This document shows, piece by piece, positions 1 to 9,820 of a stretch of DNA of 64,000 nt (the first letter of the stretch is position 1; every line of letters begins with the position of its first letter). Source of the DNA: Vagococcus humatus (lineage in GTDB: Bacteria > Bacillota > Bacilli > Lactobacillales > Vagococcaceae); contig NZ_PXZH01000004.1 in the NCBI RefSeq assembly GCF_003950325.1, positions 1 to 64,000 of the forward strand. The letters run 5' to 3'. The translations under genes were made by a program, and so were the position numbers. The notes beneath the pieces are model-generated. The model was given only the letters and a program-made list of their open reading frames with translations. It had not been told where the DNA came from and did no database searches.

Positions 1-1564
1 CTTCTTCTAGTTGACCTTCTTCTCCTACAATTAATGTGACAATTTCACTGTCTTCATCAACCATAGCTTTTAAAGTTGTCATAGAAGCATCAAATCGGTC
101 TGGTTCTGACACAACAATTTTGCCCTCAACCATACCAATAAAGTCATCTGTTTTAATTACGACATGATCAATCGTTGTATCTCTAATCGCTGTCGTAATT
201 TGACCACTTTTCACTTCTGACAACATATCTATCATAGCAGATTCATTTTCTTCAAGAGATAATTGGTCGTTAAAGCCTAACATAGCTGTCATTCCTTGAG
301 AAATAGTCTTAGAGGGAATAACCACTACTGGAACTTCTGCGACTTCTTTAGCTTGATCCGCTGCCATAAAGATATTTTTATTATTAGGTAAGATGATGAT
401 TTTTTCTGCATTGACTTCATCAATCGCTTTAACAATATCTTCTGTACTTGGATTCATCGTTTGGCCACCGCTAATAACATAATTAGCTCCTAGGCTAGTA
501 AATAATTTTTGAACCCCTTCCCCTGCAGCAATCGCAATCACTCCATAAGGGATTTTTTCTTTCTTAGTCGCTTGTGTTTCTGCTTCTAAAATAGTATCGT
601 GCTGCAGACGCATATTATCTACTTTAATTTTGATTAAAGAACCAAATTTTTGTCCATAATTCAACACATTACCAGGATTTTCTGTATGTACATGAACTTT
701 TATAATTTCATCATCAGCTACTACTAATAAAGAGTCCCCAAGTTCATTTAGATAATTACGAAATTCATCGTAATCAAATTCTTTTTCAACAGTAGGACCT
801 TCTCCAATACGTACCATAATTTCTGTACAATAGCCAAACTTAATGTCTTTAGTAGCCACATGACCAGCTACACTACGATGATGTTCAGCGTTAACTAGTT
901 CGTCCATTTCAGCCACATTAGGTTGATGAACTAAACTAACTACTTCTTTACCAGATAATGATTCGTAAAAACCTTCATAAATGAAGACTAGGCCTTGGCC
1001 ACCACTATCTACTACTCCTACTTCTTTTAACACAGGTAATAAGTCAGGTGTCTTAGCTAAGGCTTTTTTACCGCCTTCTAAAACAGCCTCCATCACTGCA
1101 ACACAATCATCGGTTTGTTTTGCTTTATTTTCACCAGCACGAGCTGCTTCTCTAGCAACGGTTAGGATGGTTCCTTCAACAGGTTTCATCACTGCATGAT
1201 AGGCTGTCTCTACCCCATGAGTAAATGCTTGAGCTAACTGTCTAGCATCCAACTCTTCAAATTCTACAACCTTTTTACCAAAGCCACGGAATAATTGAGA
1301 TAGAATAACTCCAGAGTTACCCCTAGCTCCCATTAATAGCCCTTTAGATAAAGCTTGAGCTAATTCTCCTACATGTTCAGATACGCTAGTAGAAACAGCT
1401 TTTGCTCCACTAGTCATAGATAAATTCATATTAGTTCCAGTATCACCATCTGGTACAGGGAAAACATTTAATGAGTTGACATATTCTGCATTTGCATTTA
1501 AACGATTTGCACCGGCTTGTACCATGGACTGGAACTGACTATTGTTGATTTTAGTAACTTTCAC
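1..1564 (-). CDS. fakA: Fatty acid kinase subunit FakA (DAK2 family), 3' end cut by window edge
   Basis: This is the ATP-binding kinase subunit that, with a FakB carrier, phosphorylates exogenous fatty acids for phospholipid synthesis. The start is GTG at 1564, behind a strong AAGGAGG, and gives a protein beginning MKVTKINNSQF. The N-terminal DAK2 kinase domain shows NVFPVPDGDTGTN and LLMGARGNSG, the Mg-ATP motifs of dihydroxyacetone-kinase-like enzymes. A middle region contains VDSGGQGL and the stretch leading to HVHTENPG, and the C-terminal YloV-type domain runs off the left edge, so about 521 residues are visible. It follows the Asp23-family gene by 37 bases, as in many Firmicutes. The family assignment is firm; the fatty-acid role rests on characterised homologues. 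Confidence 0.93.
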   Translation of the reverse strand, partial: MKVTKINNSQFQSMVQAGANRLNANAEYVNSLNVFPVPDGDTGTNMNLSMTSGAKAVSTSVSEHVGELAQALSKGLLMGARGNSGVILSQLFRGFGKKVVEFEELDARQLAQAFTHGVETAYHAVMKPVEGTILTVAREAARAGENKAKQTDDCVAVMEAVLEGGKKALAKTPDLLPVLKEVGVVDSGGQGLVFIYEGFYESLSGKEVVSLVHQPNVAEMDELVNAEHHRSVAGHVATKDIKFGYCTEIMVRIGEGPTVEKEFDYDEFRNYLNELGDSLLVVADDEIIKVHVHTENPGNVLNYGQKFGSLIKIKVDNMRLQHDTILEAETQATKKEKIPYGVIAIAAGEGVQKLFTSLGANYVISGGQTMNPSTEDIVKAIDEVNAEKIIILPNNKNIFMAADQAKEVAEVPVVVIPSKTISQGMTAMLGFNDQLSLEENESAMIDMLSEVKSGQITTAIRDTTIDHVVIKTDDFIGMVEGKIVVSEPDRFDASMTTLKAMVDEDSEIVTLIVGEEGQLEE

Positions 1565-1601
1565 TGATAAATCCTCCTTAGATTATAGACATCACGATAT
1601 T

Positions 1602-1964
1602 TTAGTCAGGCAGTACACGGACACCTTGAACATACACGTTCACAGAATTTGCCGTAATTCCAAGCATCGTTTCTAAGTTAAACTTAACTTTTTCTTGCAC
1701 ATTACGACTTACTTCAGAAATCTTTGTTCCATAACTAACAATCGTATACACATCAATCGCCACGCCGTTTTCTTCTTGTCTGACGACGACACCTTTTGAA
1801 TAATTTTCTTTTCGTAATATTTCATTTAAATTATCTTTAATTTGATTTTTGCTAGCCATTCCGACAATTCCATAAATATCGGTCGCTGCTCCTCCGACTA
1901 CTGTTGCGATCACTTCATTGCTAATTTCAATGGTTCCTGCTTGTGTTTTAATTTTCACAGCCAT
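1602..1964 (-). CDS. Asp23/Gls24 family protein (YloU-type)
   Basis: A small 120-residue protein of the Asp23/Gls24 envelope-stress family. The fold is recognised from the N-terminal GTIEISNEVIATVVGGAA segment, the central VVVRQEENGVAIDVY strand region and the VNVYVQGVRV ending. Family members are linked to alkaline or envelope stress and, in the YloU subgroup, to fatty-acid kinase because they sit next to fakA, as here. No catalytic residues are known for the family. GGAGG lies 10 bases before the ATG. The gene is divergent from rpmB, which is the usual Firmicutes arrangement, and probably shares one transcript with fakA. Confidence 0.9.
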   Translation of the reverse strand: MAVKIKTQAGTIEISNEVIATVVGGAATDIYGIVGMASKNQIKDNLNEILRKENYSKGVVVRQEENGVAIDVYTIVSYGTKISEVSRNVQEKVKFNLETMLGITANSVNVYVQGVRVLPD

Positions 1965-2142
1965 ATAGATCTAGCCTCCTTTTGAGTAAAAATACCCAAT
2001 TTGTCTCATTTTATTTTATCATAGCCGCTATTTATTTTAAAGAGAAATCATTTTTTTCTTGGCTATCTTTGATTATTTTGATACAATACTCGAATAGAAT
2101 TGTTTTGTCACTTTTTTTAGATTAAAAAAATAAAAACTAATC

Positions 2143-2171
2143 TTGAATTATCCCTTGATTTATGGTAAATT
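2143..2171 (+). promoter_or_regulatory. Candidate sigma-A promoter of rpmB
   Basis: TTGAAT at 2143-2148 and TAAATT at 2166-2171 are separated by 17 bases, upstream of the rpmB ribosome binding site. The 263-base gap between the divergent asp23 and rpmB genes is very AT-rich and holds promoters for both. This is the best plus-strand match I found. Confidence 0.5.
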
Positions 2172-2227
2172 AATTTGGTATGAGCTAGAAGTAACCGCTC
2201 GAATATCAAAGCAAAGGAGGAAGAAAC

Positions 2228-2416
2228 ATGGCAAAAGAATGTTATTTTACTGGACGTAAGTCTAGAAGTGGAAATGCTCGTTCTCACGCACTGAACGCAT
2301 CAAAACGTACTTGGAAAGCAAATCTACATAAAGTTCGTATTTTAGTAGACGGAAAACCTAAAAAAGTATGGGTTTCAACTCGTGCTTTGAAATCAGGCAA
2401 AATTGAGCGTGTTTAA
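2228..2416 (+). CDS. rpmB: Large ribosomal subunit protein bL28
   Basis: Structural protein of the 50S ribosomal subunit. The 62-residue product begins [16 protein letters not shown] and is rich in Lys and Arg, with the conserved [13 protein letters not shown] end; length and sequence fit bL28. It lacks the paired N-terminal CxxC zinc motifs, having only one cysteine in that area, so it looks like a zinc-independent (C-minus) form. GCAAAGGAGG precedes the ATG. It is a single-gene unit: a promoter lies upstream and a terminator hairpin starts 17 bases after the stop. Confidence 0.98.
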   Translation: MAKECYFTGRKSRSGNARSHALNASKRTWKANLHKVRILVDGKPKKVWVSTRALKSGKIERV

Positions 2417-2433
2417 TTTATAAACGAGATTAG

Positions 2434-2461
2434 AAAATGATACGAAAGTGTCATTTTTTTA
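2434..2461 (+). terminator. Rho-independent terminator of rpmB
   Basis: A 10-pair hairpin (AAAATGATAC, loop GAAA, GTGTCATTTT) is followed by a T run, just after the rpmB stop. Confidence 0.85.
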
Positions 2462-2467
2462 CTGTCA

Positions 2468-2506
2468 AAAATAAGCTAGGAAACGTATTGTTTCCTAGCT
2501 TATTTT
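2468..2506. terminator. Bidirectional terminator between rpmB and thiN
   Basis: A perfect 17-base inverted repeat with a GTATT loop, A-rich on the left and T-rich on the right. The thiN stop codon lies inside the right arm. It can end both converging transcripts. Confidence 0.85.
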
Positions 2507-3171
2507 TTATTATCTTTACTTTGAATGACTGCAACAATCCCACTAGAAAAAGAAAAATGCACTTCTTCTCCCACAAATTCATTACTAGCAAAACTAATCG
2601 GATAATTAGCTGTATATCGGTTCAAGGTATACTTAGCATCTTGGATAGTTAATGCTTCAACTGGGGTTAGACAAATAAAACCTAAATATTTTTTATCTCT
2701 TTCTTTTTCAACTTGATAAGAGCCTGGCTGATAATAATGAATGGTATTTTGTTTGTCAGCTAAAGAAATTTGTCTTAGATAAGGCTGAAACCTCGGCTCT
2801 AGAGGCAACCAAAGATTAGATAAAAAATGATCTAAGCGGCCACCTGTTGTGCCAATGAGTTGCACTCTACTTGTAGGATATTTTTCTAAAGCCAAAGCTA
2901 ATGCTAGCTGTGTATCGGTATCATCTTTTTCAGGTTTAGCATAGTGCATATTAGCCACTACTTGTTCCAGTTGGGATAATTCACTTTTATTAAGAGAATC
3001 AAAATCCCCTACTCCTAAAGTAGGTTGAATTCCCTTTTGCCATAAATAATAGGTGCCACGGTCTACCCCTATCCACTTAGTATCTATTGGATAAGCCGTG
3101 ATGTCTGGCCACAAATCAGGATCACTTCCTGCTGCAATCACTACTTGAGGTTGATTATTCAAGAGCTTCAC
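2500..3171 (-). CDS. thiN: Thiamine pyrophosphokinase
   Basis: Transfers pyrophosphate from ATP to thiamine to make the cofactor thiamine diphosphate. Family motifs are AAGSDPDLWPD near the start, GVGDFDSL, the acidic KDDTDTQLAL that binds metal and ATP, and GTTGGRLDHFLSN. The start is uncertain. The frame stays open up to 3303, inside rpe, but family proteins begin just before the AAGSDP strand, so GTG at 3171 or TTG at 3162 is preferred; both overlap the end of rpe. The product is then about 220 residues, the usual size. It is last in the rsgA-rpe-thiN group and ends in a shared terminator. Function is firm; only the start is in doubt. Confidence 0.9.
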   Translation of the reverse strand: MKLLNNQPQVVIAAGSDPDLWPDITAYPIDTKWIGVDRGTYYLWQKGIQPTLGVGDFDSLNKSELSQLEQVVANMHYAKPEKDDTDTQLALALALEKYPTSRVQLIGTTGGRLDHFLSNLWLPLEPRFQPYLRQISLADKQNTIHYYQPGSYQVEKERDKKYLGFICLTPVEALTIQDAKYTLNRYTANYPISFASNEFVGEEVHFSFSSGIVAVIQSKDNKK

Positions 3172-3805
3172 GTAACTTTTCAATTCTTTCATGAGGGGCT
3201 GGTGCATTATAAATGTAAGAACCTGCCACAAACACATCTGCTCCAGCTTTCGCACAAAGAATCGCTGTTTCTGGCACGATACCTCCGTCCACTTCGATTT
3301 CATATGAATAGTTATGCTCTTTTTTTAGACGAGCCAATTCTGCAATTTTATCTAAACACTCTGGAATAAAACTTTGGCCACCAAAACCTGGATTAACTGT
3401 CATGACTAAGACTAAATCAGCTAAAGGTAGCACATGTTTAATTGCTTCAACAGGAGTTCCTGGATTAATCACCACACCAGCTTTCACATCAAAAGAACGA
3501 ATCATTTGTAACGCTCGGTGAATATGAGGCGTACTTTCTTGATGAACAGCAATAATGTCTGCTCCAGCTTTAGCAAAATCCTCAATAAAACGTTCTGGTT
3601 CTACAATCATTAAATGGACATCTAAAGGTAGTTTAGTAGTAGGTCGAATAGCTTTTACCACATTAGGTCCTAAAGTAATATTTGGAACAAACTGACCATC
3701 CATAACATCCACATGAATGTAGTCAACACCAGCGTCTTCAACTAACTTAACGTCTCTTTCTAAATTGGCAAAATCAGCACTTAAAATCGATGGGGATAAT
3801 TTCAC
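3155..3805 (-). CDS. rpe: Ribulose-phosphate 3-epimerase
   Basis: Interconverts ribulose 5-phosphate and xylulose 5-phosphate in the pentose phosphate pathway. The 216-residue TIM barrel shows SPSILSADFANL at the N-terminus, HVDVMDGQFVPN (residues 31-42, metal ligands), HLMI, MTVNPGFGGQ and the phosphate-binding VDGGI segment. The start is GTG at 3805, with AAAGGAG nine bases upstream. It lies between rsgA and thiN, the conserved order in Bacilli, and overlaps the start of thiN, so the two are likely translationally coupled. Confidence 0.97.
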   Translation of the reverse strand: MKLSPSILSADFANLERDVKLVEDAGVDYIHVDVMDGQFVPNITLGPNVVKAIRPTTKLPLDVHLMIVEPERFIEDFAKAGADIIAVHQESTPHIHRALQMIRSFDVKAGVVINPGTPVEAIKHVLPLADLVLVMTVNPGFGGQSFIPECLDKIAELARLKKEHNYSYEIEVDGGIVPETAILCAKAGADVFVAGSYIYNAPAPHERIEKLREALE

Positions 3806-3832
3806 GTAACTCGTCTCCTTTAATTCATCTCT

Positions 3833-4729
3833 TTATTTTTTATTTCGGCCATACATTGGCTTGCGATTTTCTATTTCCTCTAAAAACTGTAAATAATGAT
3901 CGTAACGGCTTTGAACAATCTCACCTGTTTCTACTAACTTTTTCACTTGGCAATGAGGTTCATGCACATGTAGACACTCTCTAAATTTACACTGTTTAGA
4001 TGCTTCATTTAATTCTGGAAATTGCTTGGATAACTCAACTGGTTCAATTTTTTGAAAATCTAAAGAACTAAAGCCTGGGGTATCTCCTACCAACCCTTTA
4101 GCAACTGGAATTAATTCTACATGACGGGTAGTATGACGACCTCTTCCTAAAGCATCAGATATTTCGCCTGTTTTCAGTCCTAATTCTGGGGATAATTTAT
4201 TAAGTAAGGTAGACTTTCCTACCCCAGATTGTCCTATAAACACTGTTACCTTATCTTTGAAACAATTAGATAGTTGATGCAAACTTTGTGTCTCCATTTT
4301 TCTATCAGGTAAAAAAACTTGGTAACCGATTGCTTCATAATGTGCTTGTTGCTGCTGCATACTAAGATAAGCCTCTTCTGTTAGTAAATCGGTTTTAGTT
4401 AAATAAATTAAAGGTTGAATCTTTTCATATTCTAAAGTAACTAAAAACCTATCTAATAAATTAGTAGAAAATTGGGGCTCTACACAACTCATCACAATAA
4501 CCCCTTGATCAATATTAGCAATTGGAGGTCTGACTAATTCATTTTTACGAGGAAATACTTTTAAAATATATCCTTCTGTTAAATTGTCACTTTCAAATTC
4601 TACAAAATCTCCCACTAAAGGAGTAATTTTATGTTTTCTAAAATTACCTCTGGCTCTAGTTTGATAAGTTTGTCCTTCTTTGTACACATAGTAAAAGCCA
4701 CTTAATGCTTTTCTAATTTGTCCTTTCAC
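3833..4729 (-). CDS. rsgA: Ribosome small-subunit-dependent GTPase A
   Basis: A circularly permuted GTPase that checks late maturation of the 30S subunit. The order of motifs is diagnostic: an N-terminal OB-fold, then TKTD (G4, residues 111-114), the P-loop GQSGVGKS (166-173), DTPG (G3, 216-219), and last a zinc knuckle with C-X4-C-X-H-X5-C spacing near 247-260. The 298-residue length is typical. The start is GTG at 4729 with GGAGG seven bases upstream; an ATG at 4733 is out of frame. A terminator separates it from pknB upstream, so it may have its own promoter. Confidence 0.97.
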   Translation of the reverse strand: MKGQIRKALSGFYYVYKEGQTYQTRARGNFRKHKITPLVGDFVEFESDNLTEGYILKVFPRKNELVRPPIANIDQGVIVMSCVEPQFSTNLLDRFLVTLEYEKIQPLIYLTKTDLLTEEAYLSMQQQQAHYEAIGYQVFLPDRKMETQSLHQLSNCFKDKVTVFIGQSGVGKSTLLNKLSPELGLKTGEISDALGRGRHTTRHVELIPVAKGLVGDTPGFSSLDFQKIEPVELSKQFPELNEASKQCKFRECLHVHEPHCQVKKLVETGEIVQSRYDHYLQFLEEIENRKPMYGRNKK

Positions 4730-4800
4730 ACATGCACCTCCTTTTCTCTCTCACTTGTTCATCATACCAATAATCATCTCGTTAGTCGATAAATTATCAC

Positions 4801-4833
4801 AAAAAAAGCAGCTAGATTAACTAGCTACTTTTA
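4801..4833 (-). terminator. Terminator after pknB
   Basis: On the minus strand a GTAGCTAG / CTAGCTGC hairpin with a TTAAT loop is followed by seven T. It lies just downstream of the pknB stop and before rsgA. Confidence 0.8.
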
Positions 4834-4838
4834 ACTGA

Positions 4839-6746
4839 TTATGGATTAGAATTATTTTCTAGAGCTGGAGTATTTTCTTCTGGTTTAGAGGACTCTTCTG
4901 GTTTTGGTGGAGTAGTTTCAGAAGTAGAAGTATCTGTAGATTCTTTATCCGTAGAAGATTCTTCTGGTTCTTTTGTTTCTTCTGGCTTGTCAGGTTCCTC
5001 TGTAGGTGGCTCTGGCTGAACTGGTTTTGGTCCTTTAGAAAAAGTCACTGTAATTTGGCTACCAGCTTCCACTTCTACATCTGGTCCAGGACTTTGAGCT
5101 AATACTAATCCTTCTGCTACATTATCACTAAACTCATAAGATTCTACTAAAATTAATCCATGCTTTTCAAAATAAGACTGAACGTCTGGTTTACGGTAAT
5201 TCATCAAATTGCGTAACTTAACTGTTTTAACCCCTTTACTAACTACTAGTTCGACAGTCGCACTTTCAGGATCAATTTCTTCTCCTGGATGAATGCTTTG
5301 AGAGATAACTGCTCCTTCAGGGATATCTTCACTATTTTTTTCACGTTTAGTAATATTACGCCGTTTAAATCCTTGACTTAGCAATTGATTAACCGCATCT
5401 GTATATTTATATTCTGTGTAATCTTTCATCACAATTTTATTGGAACCAGTACTTACGTACAAGGTGACTTCTGCTTTTTCTTTTGTGCGGTGATTCGCTT
5501 CTGGGTCCGTTTTAACTACCTTACCTTTTTCAATCCGATCACTTGGTACTTCTTTTACATCATCTTTAACGATTAGTTTTTTACTTTGTAGCTCCTCTAT
5601 TGCAGCTTCCGTTGTTAAACCAGAAACATCTGGAACTACCACTCTTTTTGGTGCAAAGATTAAAAACAAGACAATCGCTAAAGCTCCTAATAAAGCACCA
5701 ACTAACACTTTTTTCCAAGGACTTTTTTTAGGTGGTGTTTCTGGCTCTTCAGATGGAGTCGGTTGATCTTCTTTAGGACGATCAGCTGATTTAGTTAAAG
5801 GCTCTTCCGTCTGTTGAGATAGATACTCATCCATTTCTCCTACATCACTATTAGAGATTGGTTCTAAAATTTTGGTTTCAGCTAACATAGTTTGCGGAGT
5901 AAACAAAGGTTCTCCGTATCTAGCTGGTGAAAGAGCTGTACTGATGTCCTCTGACATTTCTTCTGCAGACCGGTATCTATCCATAGGTTCTTTAGCCGTT
6001 GCTTTTAGCACCACGTTTTCTAAAGCTTGAGGAATACTTGGATCTACCTGTGTAACAGAAGGAATCTCATTTTGGAAATGTTTTAAAGCAATTGAAACAG
6101 CTGACTCTCCTTCAAAAGGAACTCCACCTGTTAACAATTCATACAAAATAATCCCTAAAGCATAGATATCTGACTGTTTCGTAGCCATACTGCCTCTGGC
6201 TTGTTCAGGAGACAAGTAATGAACAGAGCCTAATAAGGTATTAGTTTGGGTTAAAGATGTTTCAGATAAAGCAATCGCAATCCCAAAATCAGCAATTTTC
6301 ACATTGCCATATTCATCCATCAAAATATTTTGGGGTTTTAAATCTCGGTGAATAATTCGGTGCTGATGAGCCAGAGAAATCGCTGATAAAATTTGCCGCA
6401 TAATAGTCACAACTTGTTCATGAGGAATAGGAACGTGATGCTTGATAAATTTTTTCAAGTCAGTTCCTTTAACATATTCCATAACCAAGTACTGCATGCC
6501 ATTTTCTTCGCCAACATCATAAACACTGACAATATTGGGATGAACTAGCTCAGAAGAGGCTAGTGCTTCACGTTGAAATCGCCTAATTGCTGCTTGATCG
6601 TCTTGAAAGTCAAAACGTAAGACCTTTACAGCAACATCTCGGTCTAATATTAAATCATGAGCTAAAAACACATTTGCCATACCACCGCTACCGATGTTAC
6701 CAATGATTTTATAGCGCTCATTTATTAGTGAGCCAATTTCTATCAT
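4839..6746 (-). CDS. pknB: PASTA-domain Ser/Thr protein kinase (PknB/PrkC/IreK type)
   Basis: A membrane Ser/Thr kinase that senses cell-wall precursors and controls wall growth and beta-lactam tolerance; enterococcal IreK is the closest described role. The kinase domain is residues 1-270, with the glycine loop GSGGMANV, Lys41, catalytic HRDLKPQN (133-140) and DFG (153-155). Residues 271-345 form an acidic linker, 347-364 a single membrane helix, and about 371-575 three extracellular PASTA repeats. A Pro/Glu/Ser/Thr-rich tail of some 55 residues follows. Three repeats is fewer than I recall for E. faecalis IreK. The start overlaps the stp stop by four bases (ATGA), so kinase and phosphatase are co-translated. 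Confidence 0.95.
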   Translation of the reverse strand: MIEIGSLINERYKIIGNIGSGGMANVFLAHDLILDRDVAVKVLRFDFQDDQAAIRRFQREALASSELVHPNIVSVYDVGEENGMQYLVMEYVKGTDLKKFIKHHVPIPHEQVVTIMRQILSAISLAHQHRIIHRDLKPQNILMDEYGNVKIADFGIAIALSETSLTQTNTLLGSVHYLSPEQARGSMATKQSDIYALGIILYELLTGGVPFEGESAVSIALKHFQNEIPSVTQVDPSIPQALENVVLKATAKEPMDRYRSAEEMSEDISTALSPARYGEPLFTPQTMLAETKILEPISNSDVGEMDEYLSQQTEEPLTKSADRPKEDQPTPSEEPETPPKKSPWKKVLVGALLGALAIVLFLIFAPKRVVVPDVSGLTTEAAIEELQSKKLIVKDDVKEVPSDRIEKGKVVKTDPEANHRTKEKAEVTLYVSTGSNKIVMKDYTEYKYTDAVNQLLSQGFKRRNITKREKNSEDIPEGAVISQSIHPGEEIDPESATVELVVSKGVKTVKLRNLMNYRKPDVQSYFEKHGLILVESYEFSDNVAEGLVLAQSPGPDVEVEAGSQITVTFSKGPKPVQPEPPTEEPDKPEETKEPEESSTDKESTDTSTSETTPPKPEESSKPEENTPALENNSNP

Positions 6747-7495
6747 GCCCCGCCCCTCTCTTTCTCTGCTGAATAATCACAAATTAAAGCAGTAATATTA
6801 TCAAAGCCACCTGCTTGATTTGCTTGTTGAACCAGTTGATCTAAAGCAACTTCTAAATCGGAACTAGTTTCAATAATATGTAAGATTTGATCATCAGTTA
6901 ACATATTGGACAAACCATCTGAACAAAGAAGTAATTTATCTCCTGGTTCAATCTCTAGCTCAGTTACATCTGTTTCTACCGTACCAGGAACTCCAATTGA
7001 GCGGACCAATATATTTTTTCTTGGATGATGATTAGCCATCTCAGGAGTAATTTCTCCTGTTTTAACTAACTCATTAACTAACGAATGATCGTCGGTAACT
7101 TGTTTGATCTGTCCTTGTCTAATTAAGTAACACCGACTGTCTCCTACGTGAGAAAGAACCACTGATTTTTCTAAGGTAACTACAGCAACAATAGTAGTCC
7201 CCATCCCAATTTGAGTTGGGTTTTGTCGTCCTTTTTCAAAAATATCATCATTTTCTCTTTGAATATGTTGGAGTAACCACTGAATAATTTCTTGGGATGT
7301 TTCTAACTCTGTTTTTTGCCAATCTTCTCCTAAGCCGGAAATAATCAAATGACTGGCTACATCTCCCGCTTGATGTCCGCCCATGCCATCAGCTACAATT
7401 GCTAAATGCAAGTTTTTCTGGTTAGAAAAAACTGCAACTGCATCTTGATTACTTTGTCTACGTTTACCAATATCTGTGCGATATTTGATTTGCAT
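6743..7495 (-). CDS. stp: PP2C-type Ser/Thr protein phosphatase
   Basis: Removes phosphate from targets of the adjacent PASTA kinase, and probably from the kinase itself. The 250-residue product has the PP2C metal-binding motifs in order: an N-terminal [39 protein letters not shown] and the C-terminal [10 protein letters not shown]. No signal or membrane segment is seen, so it acts in the cytoplasm. It lies 13 bases after rsmB and overlaps pknB by four bases. This pairing is conserved across Firmicutes (PrpC/Stp/IreP). Confidence 0.96.
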   Translation of the reverse strand: MQIKYRTDIGKRRQSNQDAVAVFSNQKNLHLAIVADGMGGHQAGDVASHLIISGLGEDWQKTELETSQEIIQWLLQHIQRENDDIFEKGRQNPTQIGMGTTIVAVVTLEKSVVLSHVGDSRCYLIRQGQIKQVTDDHSLVNELVKTGEITPEMANHHPRKNILVRSIGVPGTVETDVTELEIEPGDKLLLCSDGLSNMLTDDQILHIIETSSDLEVALDQLVQQANQAGGFDNITALICDYSAEKERGGA

Positions 7496-7508
7496 GCTTA
7501 CACCTCTT

Positions 7509-8879
7509 TTATCCTTTTTGCTTTAGACAACAAATGAAAAAGCCATCTGTCATGTATTGATGAGGATAAAGAGAAACAGACTGATTTTTTACTGCTTTAG
7601 GCACCATCTGACTTCCTAGAACATCAATTGTTTCAAAGTCTGGATGGTTAGCTAAAAAGCGGTCAATCACTTGTTGATTCTCTTCTTCCAAAATCGTACA
7701 TGTACTATAAACTATTATACCCCATTGTTTTATTTTTTTTGCAGCGGCTTCTAAAATTTCATACTGTAATTCTGGTAATTTTTCAAAATCTTTAGGATTT
7801 TTACTATATTTAATATCTGGTTTGCGGCGCATTAAACCAAAACCTGAACAAGGAGCATCTACTAAGATACGGTCAAACTTAGTATCACGTGATGGAAAAG
7901 CTTGTTCCAAGTCACGAGCATCGCTAATATGAGTGGTTATTTTTTGCTCTACTTGTAGACGTTTAGCATTTTCTTTAATCAATTTAGTTTTGTGCTCATA
8001 TATATCAAGGGCATGAACTTGACCTTGATGAGCATCGATATAAGTAGCGATATGAGTGGTTTTGCCTCCAGGAGCAGCACAAGCATCTAACACTTGATGG
8101 TTAGCTTCAAGTCTTAAACTAGGAGCTACTAACATGGAACTTTCATCTTGAATAGTTAACGCTCCAGTTTCAAATAGATGACTGCCGGCTAAGAACCCTT
8201 TTTTACCAACAATTCCAACTGGGGAAATAGCACTTGACTCAACGTCAAATCCTTCTTCTTTTAGAGCAGTTAAAGCTTGTTCTCTCGTCATCACGTCTGT
8301 ATTAACTCGGGCACTCACTTTACTAGGTTCAAATAAAGACAAACCTAATGCCACAGTTTCTTCTTTTCCGATACTGGCAATTAGACGTTTTAGTAACCAT
8401 TTAGGTAGACTAAGTTCAATACTCATTCTTTGAAGCTCATCTGAAATTAAACTAGTATCTGGTACGCCTTGTCTTTGCACATTTCTCAGAACTCCGTTAA
8501 TGAATTTACCAATCCCACCATGTCCTTTTGCTTTTCCAATGTCAACTGCATCATTAATAATGCCATAAGCTGGTACTCTGTCCAAGTATTCTAATTGATA
8601 AAGAGAAATTAATAATAGTTGGAATACCCAGTCTTCAACGGATTGATCAGGTTTAAGAAATGAGCGTAAGTAGTACTCTAAAGTTATTTTTCGGCTAAGG
8701 GTTCCATAAACTAACTCTGTAAATAAGCCAGCATCTTCTGGTGACCAGTTATTTTCTTCAATCACTTGATTCACTAACAGATTAGAATAAGCTTGCTCCC
8801 CTTCTACACGTGTTAATAATGCCATTGCTTGATATCTTGGATTTTTTTGGATATGTTTTGCTATTTTTTTAGGTTTCAT
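7509..8879 (-). CDS. rsmB: 16S rRNA cytosine-967 C5-methyltransferase
   Basis: Methylates C967 of 16S rRNA using S-adenosylmethionine. The 456-residue protein has an N-terminal NusB-like RNA-binding domain (about residues 15-140) and a C-terminal Rossmann methyltransferase domain. The latter carries DACAAPGGKT (SAM site), DAPCSGFGLMRRKPD with the first catalytic cysteine, and YSTCTI with the second. Its start codon shares one base with the fmt stop, so translation is coupled. Length and motifs match the RsmB/Sun family. Confidence 0.97.
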   Translation of the reverse strand: MKPKKIAKHIQKNPRYQAMALLTRVEGEQAYSNLLVNQVIEENNWSPEDAGLFTELVYGTLSRKITLEYYLRSFLKPDQSVEDWVFQLLLISLYQLEYLDRVPAYGIINDAVDIGKAKGHGGIGKFINGVLRNVQRQGVPDTSLISDELQRMSIELSLPKWLLKRLIASIGKEETVALGLSLFEPSKVSARVNTDVMTREQALTALKEEGFDVESSAISPVGIVGKKGFLAGSHLFETGALTIQDESSMLVAPSLRLEANHQVLDACAAPGGKTTHIATYIDAHQGQVHALDIYEHKTKLIKENAKRLQVEQKITTHISDARDLEQAFPSRDTKFDRILVDAPCSGFGLMRRKPDIKYSKNPKDFEKLPELQYEILEAAAKKIKQWGIIVYSTCTILEEENQQVIDRFLANHPDFETIDVLGSQMVPKAVKNQSVSLYPHQYMTDGFFICCLKQKG

Positions 8880-9820
8880 TAATTTAATTTTTCTCCCACT
8901 TCTAAAGTTCTGCCTACACCATTCAGAAATTCATGAATAGCTAATTCCCCTTTGCCTGCTGGCTTAATTTTAATTAGAGAAAGGACAGTACCTTCTCCGC
9001 AAGCGACTTTCAACTCTTTTTTACCTACTTCTATCAAAGTACCTGGTTGTTCTGTCGTAACTTCTTCAGAAACTTCACTTCCAATCAATTTCCAACGAAC
9101 CTCTTGGTAGGTAGTATATGCCACCGGCCAAGGATATAGTCCCCGAATTTGGTTATGAATGTCGGTAGCAGATTGATGCCAATCTATTTTTTCTTGCTCC
9201 CTAGAAATATTCGGTGAAAAAGAAACCAGAGACTCTTCTTGTGGTTTAGGAGTTATTTTCCCCTGTAAGTAGTCTGGTAACATCTCTAATAATAACTCTT
9301 TACCTAATAAACTTAACTGTTCAAACATTGTGCCTACATTATCTTCTGGTTTAATCGGAATGGCTCTTTGACTAAGAATATCCCCAGCGTCCATTTTTTG
9401 CACCATCTCCATAATGGTTACCCCAGTTTCTTTGTCTCCGTTCATCACAGCGTAATGAACAGGTGCTCCTCCCCGATATTTAGGTAGTAAAGAAGCATGC
9501 ACATTAATAGCGCCCTTTTTAGGCAATGCTAATAAGCAACTAGGTAAAAATTGGCCAAAAGCTGCCGTAACGATTAAGTCTGGTGTTAAACTCATTAATT
9601 GTTGTAGTTCCTTAGAATCTTTTAATTTTTCTGGTTGTAAAACAAGGAGTCCATGTTTTTCTGCTGCTACTTTAACAGGTGGTGGTGTTAATTTTCGCTT
9701 TCTACCGACAGGGCGATCTGGTTGTGTAACAACAGCCAACACTTCATACCCCTCTTCAATTAGTCCATCTAAAATTGGCACAGAAAAATCCGGTGTTCCC
9801 ATAAAAATAAGTTTAGTCAT
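8879..9820 (-). CDS. fmt: Methionyl-tRNA formyltransferase
   Basis: Formylates initiator Met-tRNA with 10-formyl-tetrahydrofolate, the step before translation initiation. The 313-residue product begins with a Rossmann-like formyltransferase domain: FMGTPDFSVPIL at the N-terminus, a cofactor and catalytic segment with NVHASLLPKYRGGAPV, and MNGDKETGVTIM. The C-terminal OB-like tRNA-binding domain follows from about residue 205. The start overlaps the end of def by eight bases, so formylation and deformylation enzymes are made together. Confidence 0.98.
   Translation of the reverse strand: MTKLIFMGTPDFSVPILDGLIEEGYEVLAVVTQPDRPVGRKRKLTPPPVKVAAEKHGLLVLQPEKLKDSKELQQLMSLTPDLIVTAAFGQFLPSCLLALPKKGAINVHASLLPKYRGGAPVHYAVMNGDKETGVTIMEMVQKMDAGDILSQRAIPIKPEDNVGTMFEQLSLLGKELLLEMLPDYLQGKITPKPQEESLVSFSPNISREQEKIDWHQSATDIHNQIRGLYPWPVAYTTYQEVRWKLIGSEVSEEVTTEQPGTLIEVGKKELKVACGEGTVLSLIKIKPAGKGELAIHEFLNGVGRTLEVGEKLN

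Noticed and set aside
2437-2652. Plus-strand frame of 71 codons after rpmB
   Set aside because: Runs through two terminators and the thiN coding region; no promoter or ribosome site.
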